Shown: piece by piece, positions 12,763-25,646 of the stretch
Position numbering within the stretch: the stretch's first letter is position 1
How the letters are laid out: each line of letters begins with the position of its first letter
Assembly: GCA_009823395.1 (NCBI GenBank)
Contig: CM020520.1
Span: forward strand, 248,001 to 312,000
Origin: Thamnaconus septentrionalis
Lineage: Eukaryota; Chordata; Actinopteri; Tetraodontiformes; Monacanthidae
Direction of reading: 5' to 3'
DNA length: 64,000 nt
Program-made: the position numbers and the translations under genes
The notes under the pieces: generated by a model
What the model saw: the letters and a program-made list of their open reading frames with translations, nothing else
Databases searched by the model: none
What the model was told of the DNA's origin: nothing

Positions 12763-15189
12763 CACGCACGTGACGACTAGCTGCACCAGTTGTCGATGAT
12801 CTCATCTCGCTGGTCCTTCCCCGAGCCCAGCTTGACCTGGTTCCCAGAGTGTGTGTGTGTGTGTGTGTGTGTACATGTATAGAGCTTTACCTTCACTTAA
12901 CAAAAGACTAACATCACAAGTATTGCCTGCCTGAAAGAACTAACTCCGAAAACAAAATAGAAACTTGGATTCAACTTTCCAGAAAACAAAGTTGTATCAA
13001 AATCCGAGTAACAGCAACAGTAACAGCAACAGTAACAGCAGCAGTAACAGCAGCAGCAGCAGCAGTAACAGCAGCAGCAACAGTAACAACAGTAACAGCA
13101 GCAGTAACAGTAACAGCAGCAGCAACAGTAACAACAGTAACAGCAGCAGTAACAGCAACAGTAACAGCAGCAGCAGCAGCAGCAGCAGCAGTAACAGCAG
13201 CAGCAGCAGCAGCAGCAGCAGTCAATATGAGCAGAGCAACAGTGGGTCAATACATCAGAACCTCCTCTAACAATGAAGTGATTGATTGCTGCTGGCGTGC
13301 AGGGTTGATGAAGTCTCTCACATGCCATATTGTTTTTGGCCTGCGTCCACCCCCCCCCCCCAACAGGAAGTATTGACATGCTCATAAACACCCACCCCAC
13401 ACTGCCGGGCCTTGGTACTGGTGGACACACAGAGGCCCAGCAGCACACTGGTCCCTCAACACAGCAGCAGCTTCTCACTGAAACTTAGACACGGTTGGCT
13501 GACACTGCAAGAATATAAAGGCTTTTATTTCTATTGCAAAGGAGCAGTTTACAGTTCTGGAGCATCTTGTTGAAACCTGAGCAAGCTGGGAAGTCCATCA
13601 CAGTTCAAACAGGCACCACTAAGAACACAGATAAACCAGAAGCACATCCTGACGACAGCAGCTGGTCAGAAAGCAACACTGAAGATCTGAATGATGCAAA
13701 GGACAAAGATTATTACACAAACAAACCAAAAGAAATTTGTGGCCACCTCAACAACAGTCAGTGCACACTGCTGCGTGTGTGTGTGTGTGTGTAGCAGTCA
13801 CAGAGAGGGTGAGGATTGTGGTATTTTACAGGATTATGTCCCATCAGCAGCACATGACGGTGCAGTGCAATCTGTCCCATGGGGGGGGGGTAAGTGGCCC
13901 ACTGAGGGCTCAGGTCAGACCAATCCTGCCCCAACGCAGCCCATAATCCCAATCCCAGCCATTGTTTCAAGAAAAAAATGGGATAATCCCAGAATTAAGT
14001 GCAGTGCTGAGTGAAGATGGAGCTTCTTGCCACGGACATCTCGCATGTTCTCCACACAAGACAACACTCGCTCTAATGTTTGCAGCCCATTTATAAAATC
14101 CCTTTAAAATGATGTGCGGCAGCTTTTTGCTGCTTTACAAACAAACACATTCACAATTTAACCGGAATAATAACAATAAAAAAAAAGGTGCAAATAATTT
14201 GTTGCAAAGCTGTGAGACCTTTGCTCAGGCTTTGCTTTGGGTGATGACATCAGTCGTGTGTGCAGCAAAGACTTCAGAACATCTTCACCCCCCCACTCTC
14301 ATCTTATCTTTCTGTATATATGTCAGTGAAGTGGAGCAGAATGGCTTCCTCACAGCGAGGAGAAGAAACGTTGGCCACGCCCCCTCGCTCGCCCCCCTCC
14401 CCTTCAGCGCTTCTTTTATTGGTCCGACAGCTGACGGATATTTCGGGCAGTGGGGCACATGGCGATGACGGAGGATGGAGTGGTGGATGCAGAGGAGGAG
14501 AAGGGGACGGCGAAGGCGAAGGGGGCAGACGGGCTGCGAGCGAGGGTCAACCTGACACAGAAGAGCTTTGATGGCTGCAAGGCAGCCAAACAGGAAAAGA
14601 GGCCACAGCTGCTGCCGCTGCTGCTGCTGCTGCTGCTGCTTTCTTCCCTTCTTCTCTTTTGTTTTCTCCAGTCGGGGGGCCTGGGGGGCGAGAGGAGAGG
14701 AAGAGGAGAGAGTGAATGAGGGCGATAGAAGAGTGCTGGCCCAGCTCCAGCTCAGAGTTCATCGTGTCAGTGGAGCCGCACGCACACACGTGACTGGTCA
14801 AAGCATGGCCGCTCGCCCAGAGTGAGGGGAGAGAGAGGGACGGAGAGCCAGGGCAGCAGCAGCAGCAGCAGCAGTAAAACTTCAAGCAGGATGAAAGTGT
14901 CAGCATCCTCAGAAACAGTTGAAAGCACTGAAGTGTTGACAGTGAGAACTGTGACCACTGCCTCCTGCCAGTGCATCAGCACACAGCACAGAAATGCAGC
15001 AGAGTTGTGAAAAGGGTCTCGTGCACCATGTGTGAGGGTCCCTCAGCAGAGGCCCCACTGTTTTGTTTTGCCCCCGACCCACCAGGGGGCCTCACAACAG
15101 GTTGATTGAAGCCACTGGTCATTTACCATGACGTCAGGCGGCTCCAGGCCTCCGTCCACACAAACAGCCTCCACACTGAGGGTGCGAGC

Positions 15190-15229
<40 letters not shown>

Positions 15230-16409
15230 GTTTTGGGTCTGGAACGGAGGGCTGGATCTGGTTGGCTGTGCTGCCAGGCTTGACCTCTTGACCTCACTGT
15301 GGCTTCATCGTCGCGCGCACTGTCACGCACATTTGTCCTTGTCCTGGTCCACACAGCAGGTGGGCCTCTCATCCACTCTGTGTGTCGAGCTTCTCGCTCA
15401 CCCAGCTCATCTGACAGTAGAAGCAACGTTGTGCTTGTGATGTCTTCAACATCACAATAACAAAGTGCGGCTGCCCTAACTCAAGCTTCTACTTTCATCC
15501 ACTCCCTCATGAAAACCTGCTGCTGTTGGAATGGATGCAGTCCAGATTTCTTGGTGGTTTTCAAGAAGCAGCAGCTGTTGCTGTGTCTGACCATCCAGAG
15601 CTCTGGAAGAGAAGAAAGGCTCCTCTGGATGACAACAAGTCCTGCCACCTCGCCCTCCTGGAAGCAAAGTTGTGTGTTTGTGTTTTGCGTGAAAACTAAA
15701 GCAGGTCAGATGTGCAGTGAGAATTTATAGGTCATGTGACGTGTGTGTCTCCCCACGTTCCTTGTCCACCAGGGCTCCACATCGGGGAAAGCTAAGCTGA
15801 ATCGATGGGTTCACACGGCGACGCTCCGACAGTCATTTCATTAACGGCATTAGCGAGCCGCCAATCATCCCACTGAGCCCGCCCTCAGGCTCCCACTGAC
15901 CTCTGACTGGGCTGCACGGCTGCTGTCCATCCATCCATCAGGAAGCAGCAGTTTGTGGTTGTGTGGGGTCAGGCTGTGTGGAGGCTTTATTCAAAGTTCA
16001 ACCAGCAACTGAAAGTTGTTCAAATCTAATAAAAGAGCCTTTTCTGGTCTGACAGGCTCACAGTCTAGCAGGTGTCTTTGCTACAACACCAACCAAGGAC
16101 AACTTAACACACTTCCCTGCCGTTGGCTGGCGGCCAACAAGCTGTGTTGTTTCCTTGGACATGATGCTAAGAGGGTTCGTGGAGACTGGAGGTCCAGTGC
16201 TGATCAGATCAGCCACAGACTCAACGCACTGAACCTGACCCACACTGGCTGGGACTCTGGACAGGAGCAGATCACCTGCACTTGTTGCTAGCCGGCAAAC
16301 TAATAGATGCTGCTGAGTTTTCCATTTGTCAGACTGCATTAATGAGTCTGATCCCTTCAAGAATGAAGCCTGATTACTGCTGTTTGAGGCACGTGCCCGC
16401 AACAGTTGT

Positions 16410-16464
<55 letters not shown>

Positions 16465-16499
16465 TGTTAAGTGCTTGGGACTTCATCAATGAAGTGCTT

Positions 16500-16547
<48 letters not shown>

Positions 16548-18946
16548 TGAATGGAGCCAGTGTGGAGGGAGGGACTAGTTGCTGTTTGCACTCGTGACCC
16601 TGTCGGACACATCTGCCAGTGTGGGTTTCCCAGAATGCACTGTGCTCCACAGTCATTTCATCTCACCTCGGAAAGAAAAACCAAAACAGCCCTGCTTCTC
16701 CTCCTCCTCCTCCTCTTCCTCCCTCCGTCTCCAGCACCTTCCTTTGAGATAAAGCCTACTTCATGGGCACCCTGAGGGGACTCCTTGTCTATTCCTGACT
16801 GCCCTCTCTTTGTCTTTGCAATCACGCACTCGCTCTAATTGAGTTGATCCAGCAGAGTTTATCTCGGGCCGCAGGAAATGAAAAAAGCACTTTGAGGAGG
16901 GCAGGGAAGTTTTGAAGAGTTCCTCGGTCGGCGGATGCAGTTTTTTATTCATGCCGTGTTTGTCGGTGCAGGACGTCCTCTGTTGGTGTTGACCAAAGCA
17001 ATGTGTGCTTATAGAGTGGCGGCTAATGACTCCTGCTAAATTTGGAAGCTGTCTGCTATGTCTGCAAACTCACCCACAACATACTCAGACTGGAGCTCTT
17101 TAACGTCTGTCTGCGTGTCGTGTGAACTGAGCGTGCTCAGATTGGCCGCAGCAAAGATGTCATGTGACGTCGGACGCCGTTTCCTGATGTCTTGTCATTT
17201 GTGTGTGAATCTTTTCCTTCAGCGCGGCCGGTGGCGAGATCTTCAACCAGTGCGTGTCAGAGGACGAGGCCTTCAGCGAGCAGGACGTCAAGAGGCTGAT
17301 GAGGCAGATCCTGGAGGGAGTGGCCTTCCTCCACCAGAACAGTGTGGTCCATCTGGACCTGAAGGTCAGAGCGTTGGGATGAACGTGCTGAGAATAAGCA
17401 GTTTGGCAAAGTTCTTCCTGCTGGAGTCCGGACTAATAGATGCACTTGTTTCTTCCCCCGACAGCCGCAGAACATCCTGCTGACCAGCAGTTCTCCTCTG
17501 GGCGACATCAAGATCGTGGACTTTGGTCTGTCCAGGATGGTCAGCAGCCACCAGGAGCTCAGGGAGATCATGGGAACTCCAGAATACGTTGGTGAGTCCA
17601 CCTCTCTTTTTTGGGGAAAAACTATCTAGAATCAAACACATGACTAATATGTGTTTGATTTTTTTTTTTTTTCAGCCCCTGAAATTCTGAACTATGAGCC
17701 AATAAGCACAGCAACAGACATGTGGTGAGGAAAAGTCTTTGTCATCACAGAAAAACAGCCCAGTTTGACTCTCAGTATCACTGCATCACTCCCGCTGTTC
17801 CTTGTGTGCAGGAGTATTGGCGTCTTGGCCTACGTGATGCTGACAGGCATCTCTCCGTTCCTGGGCGAGGACAAGCAGGAGACCTTCCTGAACATCTCGC
17901 AGCTCAACGTGAGCTACAACGAGGAGGAGCTGCAGCAGCTGAACCAGGGCGCCGTGTCCTTCATCCAGACGCTGCTCCACAAACGCCCACAGTCAGTGCT
18001 CACGCTCTGTCTTTCTCTCTATTTGTAATCTTTCAAGATACCAAATATCTTCATATTCTCACATAAAATCCGAATAAACGTTGAGGGTTTGAAAAGCGAA
18101 ATCAATACAGCGTTTAGTCCACTAGATGGTGCCAAATAGCTCCATTTTAGATGAGATGAGGTAAATTCAATGTTCTTGTCATTGCACTCCAGCAACAGAA
18201 TGCAGTTTTTGGCAGTTAGTGCATCGCAGTAAAGTTGTGCCATGACCTAACTGTGTTCTGAGGTCTGGAGAGATTCTCATAACCACAACAAGATATTTTG
18301 CCAGTCAGTATCAGAGAACTGGTTCTGCCTGGTTTTTTCTTTTGTTAAGTGTCCACTGGCCATTTTCTTGTGATAATCACGACACCAGACAGGACCGCGT
18401 GTGTTTTAGGAGGGTTTCAGTGTTGCCAGTAACTCCTACAACTCCAAAGATGGTGGAATAAACCTGTATGAACCGTGGGAGCCCTGTGACGGGTGTGTGT
18501 GTGTGTGTTTGTGCAGGGACCGGGCCACAGCTGAAGAGTGTCTCCAGCACCACTGGCTTCAGTGCTCCTCAGAGCCTCAAGACACGCAGACGGTGGAGGA
18601 GATCCTGCCGTCCAAGGACCAGGAAGCATCCAGTGGCTCCAGCAGCAGCAGCTCCAGCAGCAGCAGCTCCAGCAGCAGCAGCTCCAGCCCCCAACCTCCT
18701 GCCAGCGGCCCCATCGCCAGCCAGGAGGCGGAGGAGGCGGAGGGGCAGAGGGGCGGGGAGGAACCCTGTGCGGAGGAACTGATCGTGGTGGCCGCCTACA
18801 CGCTGGGCCAGTGCCGCCAGTCGTCCACCACCAACACCAAGGAGACGGAGGCGCTGGCCGCCCAGCAGAAGGCCATCTCCAAGCGCTTCAAGTTTGAGGA
18901 GCCCTTCAGCGCTCTGCAGGAGGTCCCAGGAGAGTTCATCTACTGA
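7451..18946 (+). CDS. stk17a: Serine/threonine kinase 17A (DRAK1), DAPK family
   Basis: Seven coding exons are joined at GT-AG introns: 7451-7629, 12033-12245, 17223-17364, 17465-17591, 17676-17724, 17812-17991 and 18517-18946. They total 439 codons, compared with 414 in human. The start MIPECPRSG matches the family N-terminus. Kinase features are the glycine loop LGRGKFAVV, lysine K81 in EYAAKF, HLDLKPQN (HLD in place of HRD, usual for DAPK kin), DFG at 197-199, GTPEYVAPE and [17 protein letters not shown]. The C-terminus keeps the STK17A-specific [28 protein letters not shown] and the terminal PGEFIY, which separates it from STK17B. The protein is a nuclear, pro-apoptotic Ser/Thr kinase. 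A poly-Ser run at about 335-355, encoded by CAG-frame repeats, lengthens the tail. The family resemblance is unmistakable across every exon. Confidence 0.97.
7630..12032 (+). other. stk17a: stk17a intron 1
   Basis: The intron runs from donor GTACCG to acceptor tctctccag. It contains an alternating TA tract at about 7977-8022, (CA)n at 8828-8866 and 10433-10461, and ordinary single-copy sequence. Open frames within it are not supported by splice structure or recognisable domains. Confidence 0.85.
13009..13222. repeat. Compound (CAGTAA)/(CAG)n array
   Basis: About 214 bp consist of CAG triplets interspersed with TAACAG and CAACAG hexamers, ending in two purer CAG runs of about seven to nine units. 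It lies in stk17a intron 2. Because all variation stays in multiples of three, both strands keep open frames (poly-Ser/Asn on plus; poly-Ala/Val or poly-Cys on minus). These are artefacts of the repeat. Confidence 0.95.
16407..16464. repeat. (TG)n microsatellite followed by (AGC)n at 16501-16546
   Basis: A (GT) run of about 29 units is followed 37 bp later by about 15 AGC triplets, all inside stk17a intron 2. Confidence 0.95.
17992..18516 (+). other. stk17a: stk17a intron 6 with a possible old repeat fragment
   Basis: The intron runs from donor GTCAGT to acceptor tttgtgcag. The acceptor lies immediately downstream of a short (GT)n run at about 18493-18508. The stretch 18110-18250 includes AATTCAATGTTCTTGTCATTG and GCAACAGAATGCAGTTTT, which resembles the 3' end of a common teleost interspersed repeat containing a TTGTCATTGCAC...ACAACAAAAT pattern. 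The assignment is tentative. Confidence 0.5.
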
Positions 18947-19925
18947 CTCCACCTGCTCTCAGCATGTATATATTTAATGAGCGAGCGCTCAGAGTGTCGC
19001 CTTTCTCCATCACGCATCGCCCCGGAAAAACCAACAAGTTCCTCTCCCAAGTGAAAATAAGCTCTGGTCTCCTGTATTTGACTTGGTTTGCTTTTGTTTT
19101 CCTCTCTTCTCCGCGGTGAGCTGCTGCCTCGTCTCCACATCTGCCATCCTCAATCAAACAAGGTGAATGGCTGAATACAGCGCCCTCTATGCTCCAGCCA
19201 ATCTAAAACTGCACTCACGTGCAGAGGTGCAAAGGCAATGATGACATCCATGGTCCATCATTCTGGTGTCAGCTGTGGAAGCACAGGTTTGTTCTGGATG
19301 GTCTTTGGCAGAGAAACACATGAAGACATTGTCCCAGGTCTCAAATCAACAACTTCCAGTCCATCGGAATGAGGCTGTTGAGTGTCAGGAGCTTCAAATG
19401 GTGTATCAGATTTTATATTCCCGACTTGAGCCGTCAGAACGTTAGCTAGCCGGCTGCAGTCCATTTGCTCGTCTGCTTCCTGTCTGAACCGAAGTGAGTC
19501 CACCTTGTTCCTGTTTTGTATTCTGTGCCATGCTTGGAAAAAAAAAATGTCGGATCAAGGTTGTTTTTTTTCCTACTTTTTCACTTTCAGGTGTGTTAAA
19601 TATTGCATATGTGGTATTTCTGAGAGGTTTTCTTATTCTGTGTACATATTAAGAGGCTGCACTGTTTTCAGAGTTGTTCTTACAAAAAAAACTGTTTGAA
19701 GAGCCATTTTGCATTTTACCCCTTTGTCCCCAACTCTGCTGACCTTCAAGCTTCCCATTGGTCAGTTTCCTGTAGAGCAATAAGGTTGTTTCCACACATG
19801 TAGACGGCGAGCACTTCCTGTGAGTCTGTACTGTATATTTATGTTTATGAGGCAATAAGGATGATAGAAACAGATCTGTGCATTCTGTCCCCTTCTGTAA
19901 ATAAACACTTTCAAGGCCAACTGAG
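18947..19925 (+). other. stk17a: stk17a 3'UTR with polyadenylation signal
   Basis: Non-coding sequence follows the TGA stop at 18944-18946. A canonical AATAAA hexamer at 19900-19905 follows an AT-rich region, and GT/T-rich sequence lies just downstream, so cleavage probably falls near 19.92 kb. The exact 3' end is inferred. Confidence 0.6.
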
Positions 19926-21720
19926 AGCTTCGACTTGGATTTTTGGTTTGATATAATAAAAAAAAACACACACACACACACTTCTATGAACAACAATTCC
20001 AATATGGACCACTAGGTGGAAGTAGAGGTATTTAAAATAAAGGCCACAAGAGGAGCAGGAGGAGATCCCTTGACTTCTCACCTGATTCCCCGGTCAACCT
20101 GCTGATTCAACCACGTGACGTTACCAGGCAGGCACAGAGACACCAGTGGAGCCGCAGCACTCAGCGTCTCCATCAAGCTGCCAGCAGACACATGAAGCTA
20201 CTGGTCAACACCACTCTGTGTTTGCTTCTTCAGCAGCCTCACTGTGGTGCGGCTGGGTCAGTCACTCATTAACTAGAGACAGACTATTAGCCTCCTGTGT
20301 CTATTAGCTACACACACACACAGAGAGAGAGACTGGACTGAGTGTTGTTTGCAGAAGAAGAAGGAGTGGGTGGTCTCCTGACAACAGAAGTGCTTATTAG
20401 CAGAGAGGGAAAAAACGCTCCAGTCTCAAACCTGCAGAACATTTGTAGGTGCTGCTGTTGACTGGTGGGTCTAATTCCCAGACTGGGAAATAACCAATGC
20501 CTGCACTCAATGTGAACGCTGATGATCAATATGCTACACTGACGTTCAACACAGCCAATCAATATTAGGCCTCATTTGAGGTCCAGCCTCGACCCGCTGA
20601 GCCACAGAAAAGTCCTAATGAGAATCCGCTGGGACAGGAAGTGTCAGCGGGCGACAGAGAGGAACAGAGTGGCAGTGGCTCTGACTGACGGCAGGACAAA
20701 GCAACAAGCACGGTCAAAGGCAGAGGAGCCTGAAGGCCACAAACACTCTGAGGGCAGCAGCAGTGAGAGGAGAGAGCAGGCTGACAGGAAACCTCTCTGG
20801 CTGTGTTTGTCTGTTGGCCAATCTATGATTAATATGCTCAAAGCAGAAACAGCCCTATTGGCGGTAGGTGACAATTGACCTCTAGGTGGCAGTAGTCAAC
20901 AGACCAGACATCAGCCTCCTCCAGGGATTTATCTTGGAACTCTAAACATCCACCCATCTTCTCCTGCTGCTCCTGCTGCTCCTGCTCCTCCTGCTCCTCC
21001 TGCTCCTCCTGCACTCAGGGTAGCAGGGATCTGTTGAAGCTGCAACCCCACTAAAAGTATTTCTTATTATTTGTTCACACAGGAAGTATTTTTTCTGGGG
21101 AGAAAAATGTCCTTATATTCCTGCATCCATCCGTCTTTCCAAGACCTTTTATTAACAACCTTCTTCTTTCAGGACTCAAGTTCTCTATCTATCTATCTAG
21201 CAGTCAGTACCTCTAAAGCGGGTGTTAAAGGCTTCAGCACCACGGAGAGCAGCCGGCACTGTCTGCCAGACAGCTGCTGACAGGTGTTAACATGGCGTGG
21301 CCTGTTCACACAGAGCAGGGACTCTGCAGGACACCTGGGCGAGACTGCAGGACGTGCACGACTCTGTTGTTGAGCATCGTCCTGAGGTCAGCCCACCAGA
21401 AAGCTGGGCTTTGTCCACCAAGCCTCGCCTTCACACTGCACACTGAGCCTCTCAAGCCTGTGATGCCTCACAGAGCAGCCTGGCAGAAGGTAAAGCTATC
21501 AATTCACTTCGGAAAAGATGTGAATTTACAGTCAGAACTGCCGTGTCTGCACTTCTGCCGTGTGACCTCACAGGGTGAAGACGCAAGAAATGTTGCACGC
21601 GGAGCCTTTAACCATGAAAGACAGAGAGCGCGTGCAGGCAGGGCGGGGTAAGGGGGTGGGGTGGGTGGTTTGCGGGAAGAGTGGGGAGGGGAGGGGTCGG
21701 AGAGGGGCGTGGAATCAGCA
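19926..21720. other. Intergenic region between stk17a and vopp1
   Basis: About 1.8 kb without recognised exons. It includes a short (CA)n at about 19969-19980, a CTCCTGCTG-type imperfect repeat at about 20961-21012, and a short ATCT run near 21189. Confidence 0.7.
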
Positions 21721-22035
21721 TCCACATCACTGGCGGATGCAGCGGCGGCGGCAGCAGCAGCAGCAGTGACAGCAGCAGCTCCAGCTCCCCACCATGCGAT
21801 TCTTCTCCGTTCGCGGAGCGAGCGACCGTCAGCTTCCCAGCCGCCGTGCTGCCACTCCGGGCCGGCAGCGGGGAGGCCCGGCGCTCCGGCTGTGATCTGA
21901 CGGCGATGCTGTGACTCCGGAACCTTCTTCTCCTCCTGCTGCTCCTCCTCCTCCTCGTCCTCCTCCTGGTTGTCAGCCGACCGGCTACCTCTCTTCCACT
22001 AGCGGCGCCCGGGCTCCGCTCTCCTCCCGGCCGAG
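21720..22035 (+). promoter_or_regulatory. vopp1: vopp1 CpG-rich promoter/5'UTR
   Basis: The segment is GC- and CG-rich, with a (GCA/GCG)n tract at 21737-21780 and a TCC-rich run at 21930-21967 ending just before the vopp1 ATG. Position and composition suggest a CpG-type promoter. The transcription start is not determinable. Confidence 0.45.
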
Positions 22036-22134
22036 ATGAGGACTCTGTGGGCTGGATTGGCGCTGATGGTCGCTCTGCTGGTCGAGGTGAGCCGCTGCAC
22101 GCTGCTGCTGATTTCACCGGCAGGGTTATCGTGG

Positions 22135-22205
<71 letters not shown>

Positions 22206-23956
22206 TGGGGGAGACGCTGGCTTGTTTCTGCTGCTGCGCGTCGCTTGCCATTGTTGCTGGAGCGCCGCGTGCACAATCCCATTCCGATACGACTCGGATT
22301 CAAATTGTCTCGTGGCTCGACACAAAGAGCGCGTCGGAACCCCAGAAACTGACGTTCATTTGTTTCATCTGCATCACCCGTTCCAATCGGCGTGCACGCG
22401 AGCAGCCGCCAACGACGGCAGTGAGCCAAATGTGAACTTTAATGCTGGCCATCAGTGCTAGGATGGGAGCGGAGAACAGAGACAATGGGAAGAGGTGAAG
22501 GTGCAGACGCGATGCTGGCGGAGTGGGATGCAAACTGTCACATTTCTCCACGTAAAATTCCTTGAAAGAATAAAAACAATATGACTAATAATGATACTAA
22601 TTCAGGGTACAAATATTACGGGTGTTCAAAGGTAGTTGGCGACCTGTGACCAGGACCTCCTTTGTCCTGGTTCCCCAGTTTGCCCATATTAAGCAGGTGC
22701 TGGAGGCCACTGGGACATTTGGTCACAGTGACACACGAGCGGAGCTGCATGGAGGCCGAGGGCTCCTGCATGCTGCCATAGTGGCGAGGCTGCTCTTCAT
22801 GCAACGTCATTTGGACGTATTATCTAACATTTTCTTCTAAAGCGGGAGCCATTTCTGTCTCAGCGGGCAGGAGTTCCACAGATTCCTTTCCTCAAATGGA
22901 AGAGCTACACTGGAATGGTCCCTTGAAAATGTTTATGTGGCCTGTGCGGATGTATCCTGACCGAGTTCTGAGGGAAGCACAGGATCCTCCAGCCTTCCTG
23001 CCACTGTCCCACCACTAACACTCATGTCTTTCCATGTATTATTAACAGCCAGCATTATTATTTCATCTCATTCAGCCTGACTCGGTGAGAACATCCATCT
23101 TGAATGTGACCGGGCTTCCAGGATGGGAAAGCAGGGCTGGGATCGCCTTGTTGGAACGTCCTCCTTGTTCTTTGCTTGCATCCGTGTGTAGATTTCAGCC
23201 TTTGAGCTGTCAGATGTAAAGAACGGTCAGAGTAGTTGTGAGAGGAGCGACCAGCTGAAGCTTGCAGGCTGAAGCCAAGCTAAACTGGTCCTGGTGGCTG
23301 CCTTGACGCCGTGCAGGCAGACAAATCAACAACAGGAACAGATGGTGCAATTATTTTTAATTAAACCCCAATTAAGCCTGACTAAACCATCATAAACACT
23401 TGGAATTGTGGGTAGAAGTGTGGGGGGAAAAATTGTCTTTGTGTGACGCAAAGCATAAAAATGAACCAAGGCCTCATGAGACGGTTGTGAAGCCACAGTG
23501 GCAGCAGGGGGCGCACTAGAAAGGCGAGATGAAATGATGTGGTGGTAAATTTTGGAATGAAGCATTAAACTCCTGCTTTTCAAAGCATCTGTATTGGTAA
23601 TAAACAGCGAGGCTGCAGGGAAGCTGAGTGCGTCTGATCAGAACACAGTATCTTCTCATCCAATCATTCACACATTTAGGAAAAACTCTTTGTTTCTATC
23701 GGGATACTTTGGCAGGACTGGCAGTGTTGGCCGTAAAAATAGTGTGTCGGAATAACTAATTATCGTGTTTGGTGTTGCGCAGGTTGAGCATAACAACAAG
23801 TTTGCTTTGCATCATAAATTATCTAATTTAACAGTCAAAAAATAAATAAATAGAAGTGAGGGTATAAATACTTTGTGCCAGTCGGTGTGATGGCAGTCGA
23901 ACGCAGCCTCTCTGACAGATTTCCTTTGGCTCCACTGCCTCTGAACCACTGTTGTC

Positions 23957-23997
<41 letters not shown>

Positions 23998-25612
23998 GCT
24001 GACAGCCCTGGTGATGCCGGTTGGCTCGCTGCTACTTGCTAATGGCAGAGGCATCTGTGCGGTCAGCCCCGATCAATCTGACAGGAAGGAGAGAGAGCCG
24101 GCTGCACAGGAGGGAAACAGACAGAGAGGAAGAAGTGAGGACCATTTATGGAGTGGCTTTCATGCCAGCCAATAGTGATCCAGCTGAGGCTCTATTTAAA
24201 GGCTGAGCGTTCCACTCCTTTATGTTCACCCTAGACTCCAGCGACCTCTTGCAATCAGCGCCACAGAAACACTTGAAGTTTGCCAGGAAACAGCAGATTT
24301 AGTCCGTTTGTGGCAAGAGAGATCTCAGTGCCCTCTGTGACATCACAACAGGTTGATTTTCACGAGTACTGTGTATTTTGGCACACGCTGTTAAAGACGT
24401 ACAGGATGAACTGAGTTCACTGACAGGACAAAGATCTGAGATATGAGAATCGTTTCAATCTGGCAGCAGAGCGGACTTGTGGACAAAAGCAGGATTTGGA
24501 GCTCATTCAGAAACGCTGTGTAATCCAGGACAGCCAGGCTCTTCTCATGCCTTCTGTGCAATGAGGTCAACAAGTCAGAAGGTCTCTGTCCAGCTGAAGT
24601 GGAGGGTCAAGCCTTGGAGCAGAGGTGAGCGCGGCTCACGGCTCCACCAGCTCCTCTCCTGTTTGACCCGTTTCCCACAATCCCATCATGTGAATCCTGC
24701 CAGCTTCAAAGGCAGCGACACATCCCGCTCGCCTCTCACAAACACTCCACAGTCCAATCCAAAAGCTTTTAATGTGCGCCGTCGAACCTTTTGAACTATT
24801 CATCCACCCCCCCACCACCACCACCCCGGTGTCCTCTGGCCAAAAACCTCTGAGCTGCTTTAAAAAAAAGCAGGGAAACACGTTGTGCGGTTGCGTAACG
24901 CTCATCTTTGTCTTGTGTGGGAGCACAGAGGGACACTTTGCTCCGATGTCAGCGCTGCAGCTCAGCCGTAATTAGTGCAGAACAATGAACAGAGCAGGAC
25001 GCTGACCATTAACTGGCTGAGTCTGGTGGTCAGAGCAAGCATTACGCTTTCATGAAGATTCATAACACCAGCATCAACAATGATGGAGTTCAAGCTTATT
25101 TTTACCTCCAGGAAGTTGCAACCATTCATGCCCAAGTTGTATTTTCTGCACTAAATTCCATTCGCCATTATTTTTTATCCTGACTGCTGCTGTGTGTGTC
25201 ATTCTCCAGCAAAAATAGCAACGGCTGACGGTGCAAAACACTTTCCCAAAGTTTTGCATCATGGGTCAATGGCAGCCAGCCGCCATGGCACAGATTTATT
25301 TTTCATGCAGTTTTTAAACAGAACTTGGCTTTTTTCACATAAACTTTTTCTCAAGAGAAAAAGACTAAACAGAACCAGGCCTTGAGACTCGGAAAAAGAC
25401 AGAATATTCACGATGAAGATATCTCTGGGACGCAGTGACCTTTGTGTGTTTTGGAATCAGAAAGGCAGCCGCTTGCTCGCCTTCTAACTGACCACCTGCC
25501 ATTCACTTCTACCCTGTCAGAGGTGACGCCCCCTGCTGGCTGGGTCAGACCGGTGCCCGGCTGCAGGGCGAGAGGAGGATTGAGAGAGAGAGAAGATCAT
25601 CTGGTCTGCACT

Positions 25613-25646
<34 letters not shown>

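Larger units (their letters stand above)
12246..17222 (+). other. stk17a: stk17a intron 2, microsatellite-rich
   Basis: The intron runs from donor GTGAGT to acceptor tccttcag. It holds (CA)n at 12512-12596 and 12730-12756, (TG)n at 12850-12871, the CAG/TAACAG array at 13009-13222, CTG or CAG tracts at 14606-14640, 14856-14875, 15190-15227 and 16501-16546, and (TG)n at 16407-16464. A diverged dispersed repeat lies near 15390-15479. No nested gene was recognised. Confidence 0.85.

Noticed and set aside
12897..13478. 193-codon minus-strand Cys/Tyr-rich frame and overlapping poly-Ser and poly-Ala frames
   Set aside because: Translation of the CAG/TAACAG array in a stk17a intron.
21608..22429. 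273-codon minus-strand frame across the vopp1 promoter and first exon
   Set aside because: It is antisense to vopp1 exon 1, passes through a (CA)n run and GC-rich promoter sequence, and has no recognisable domain.
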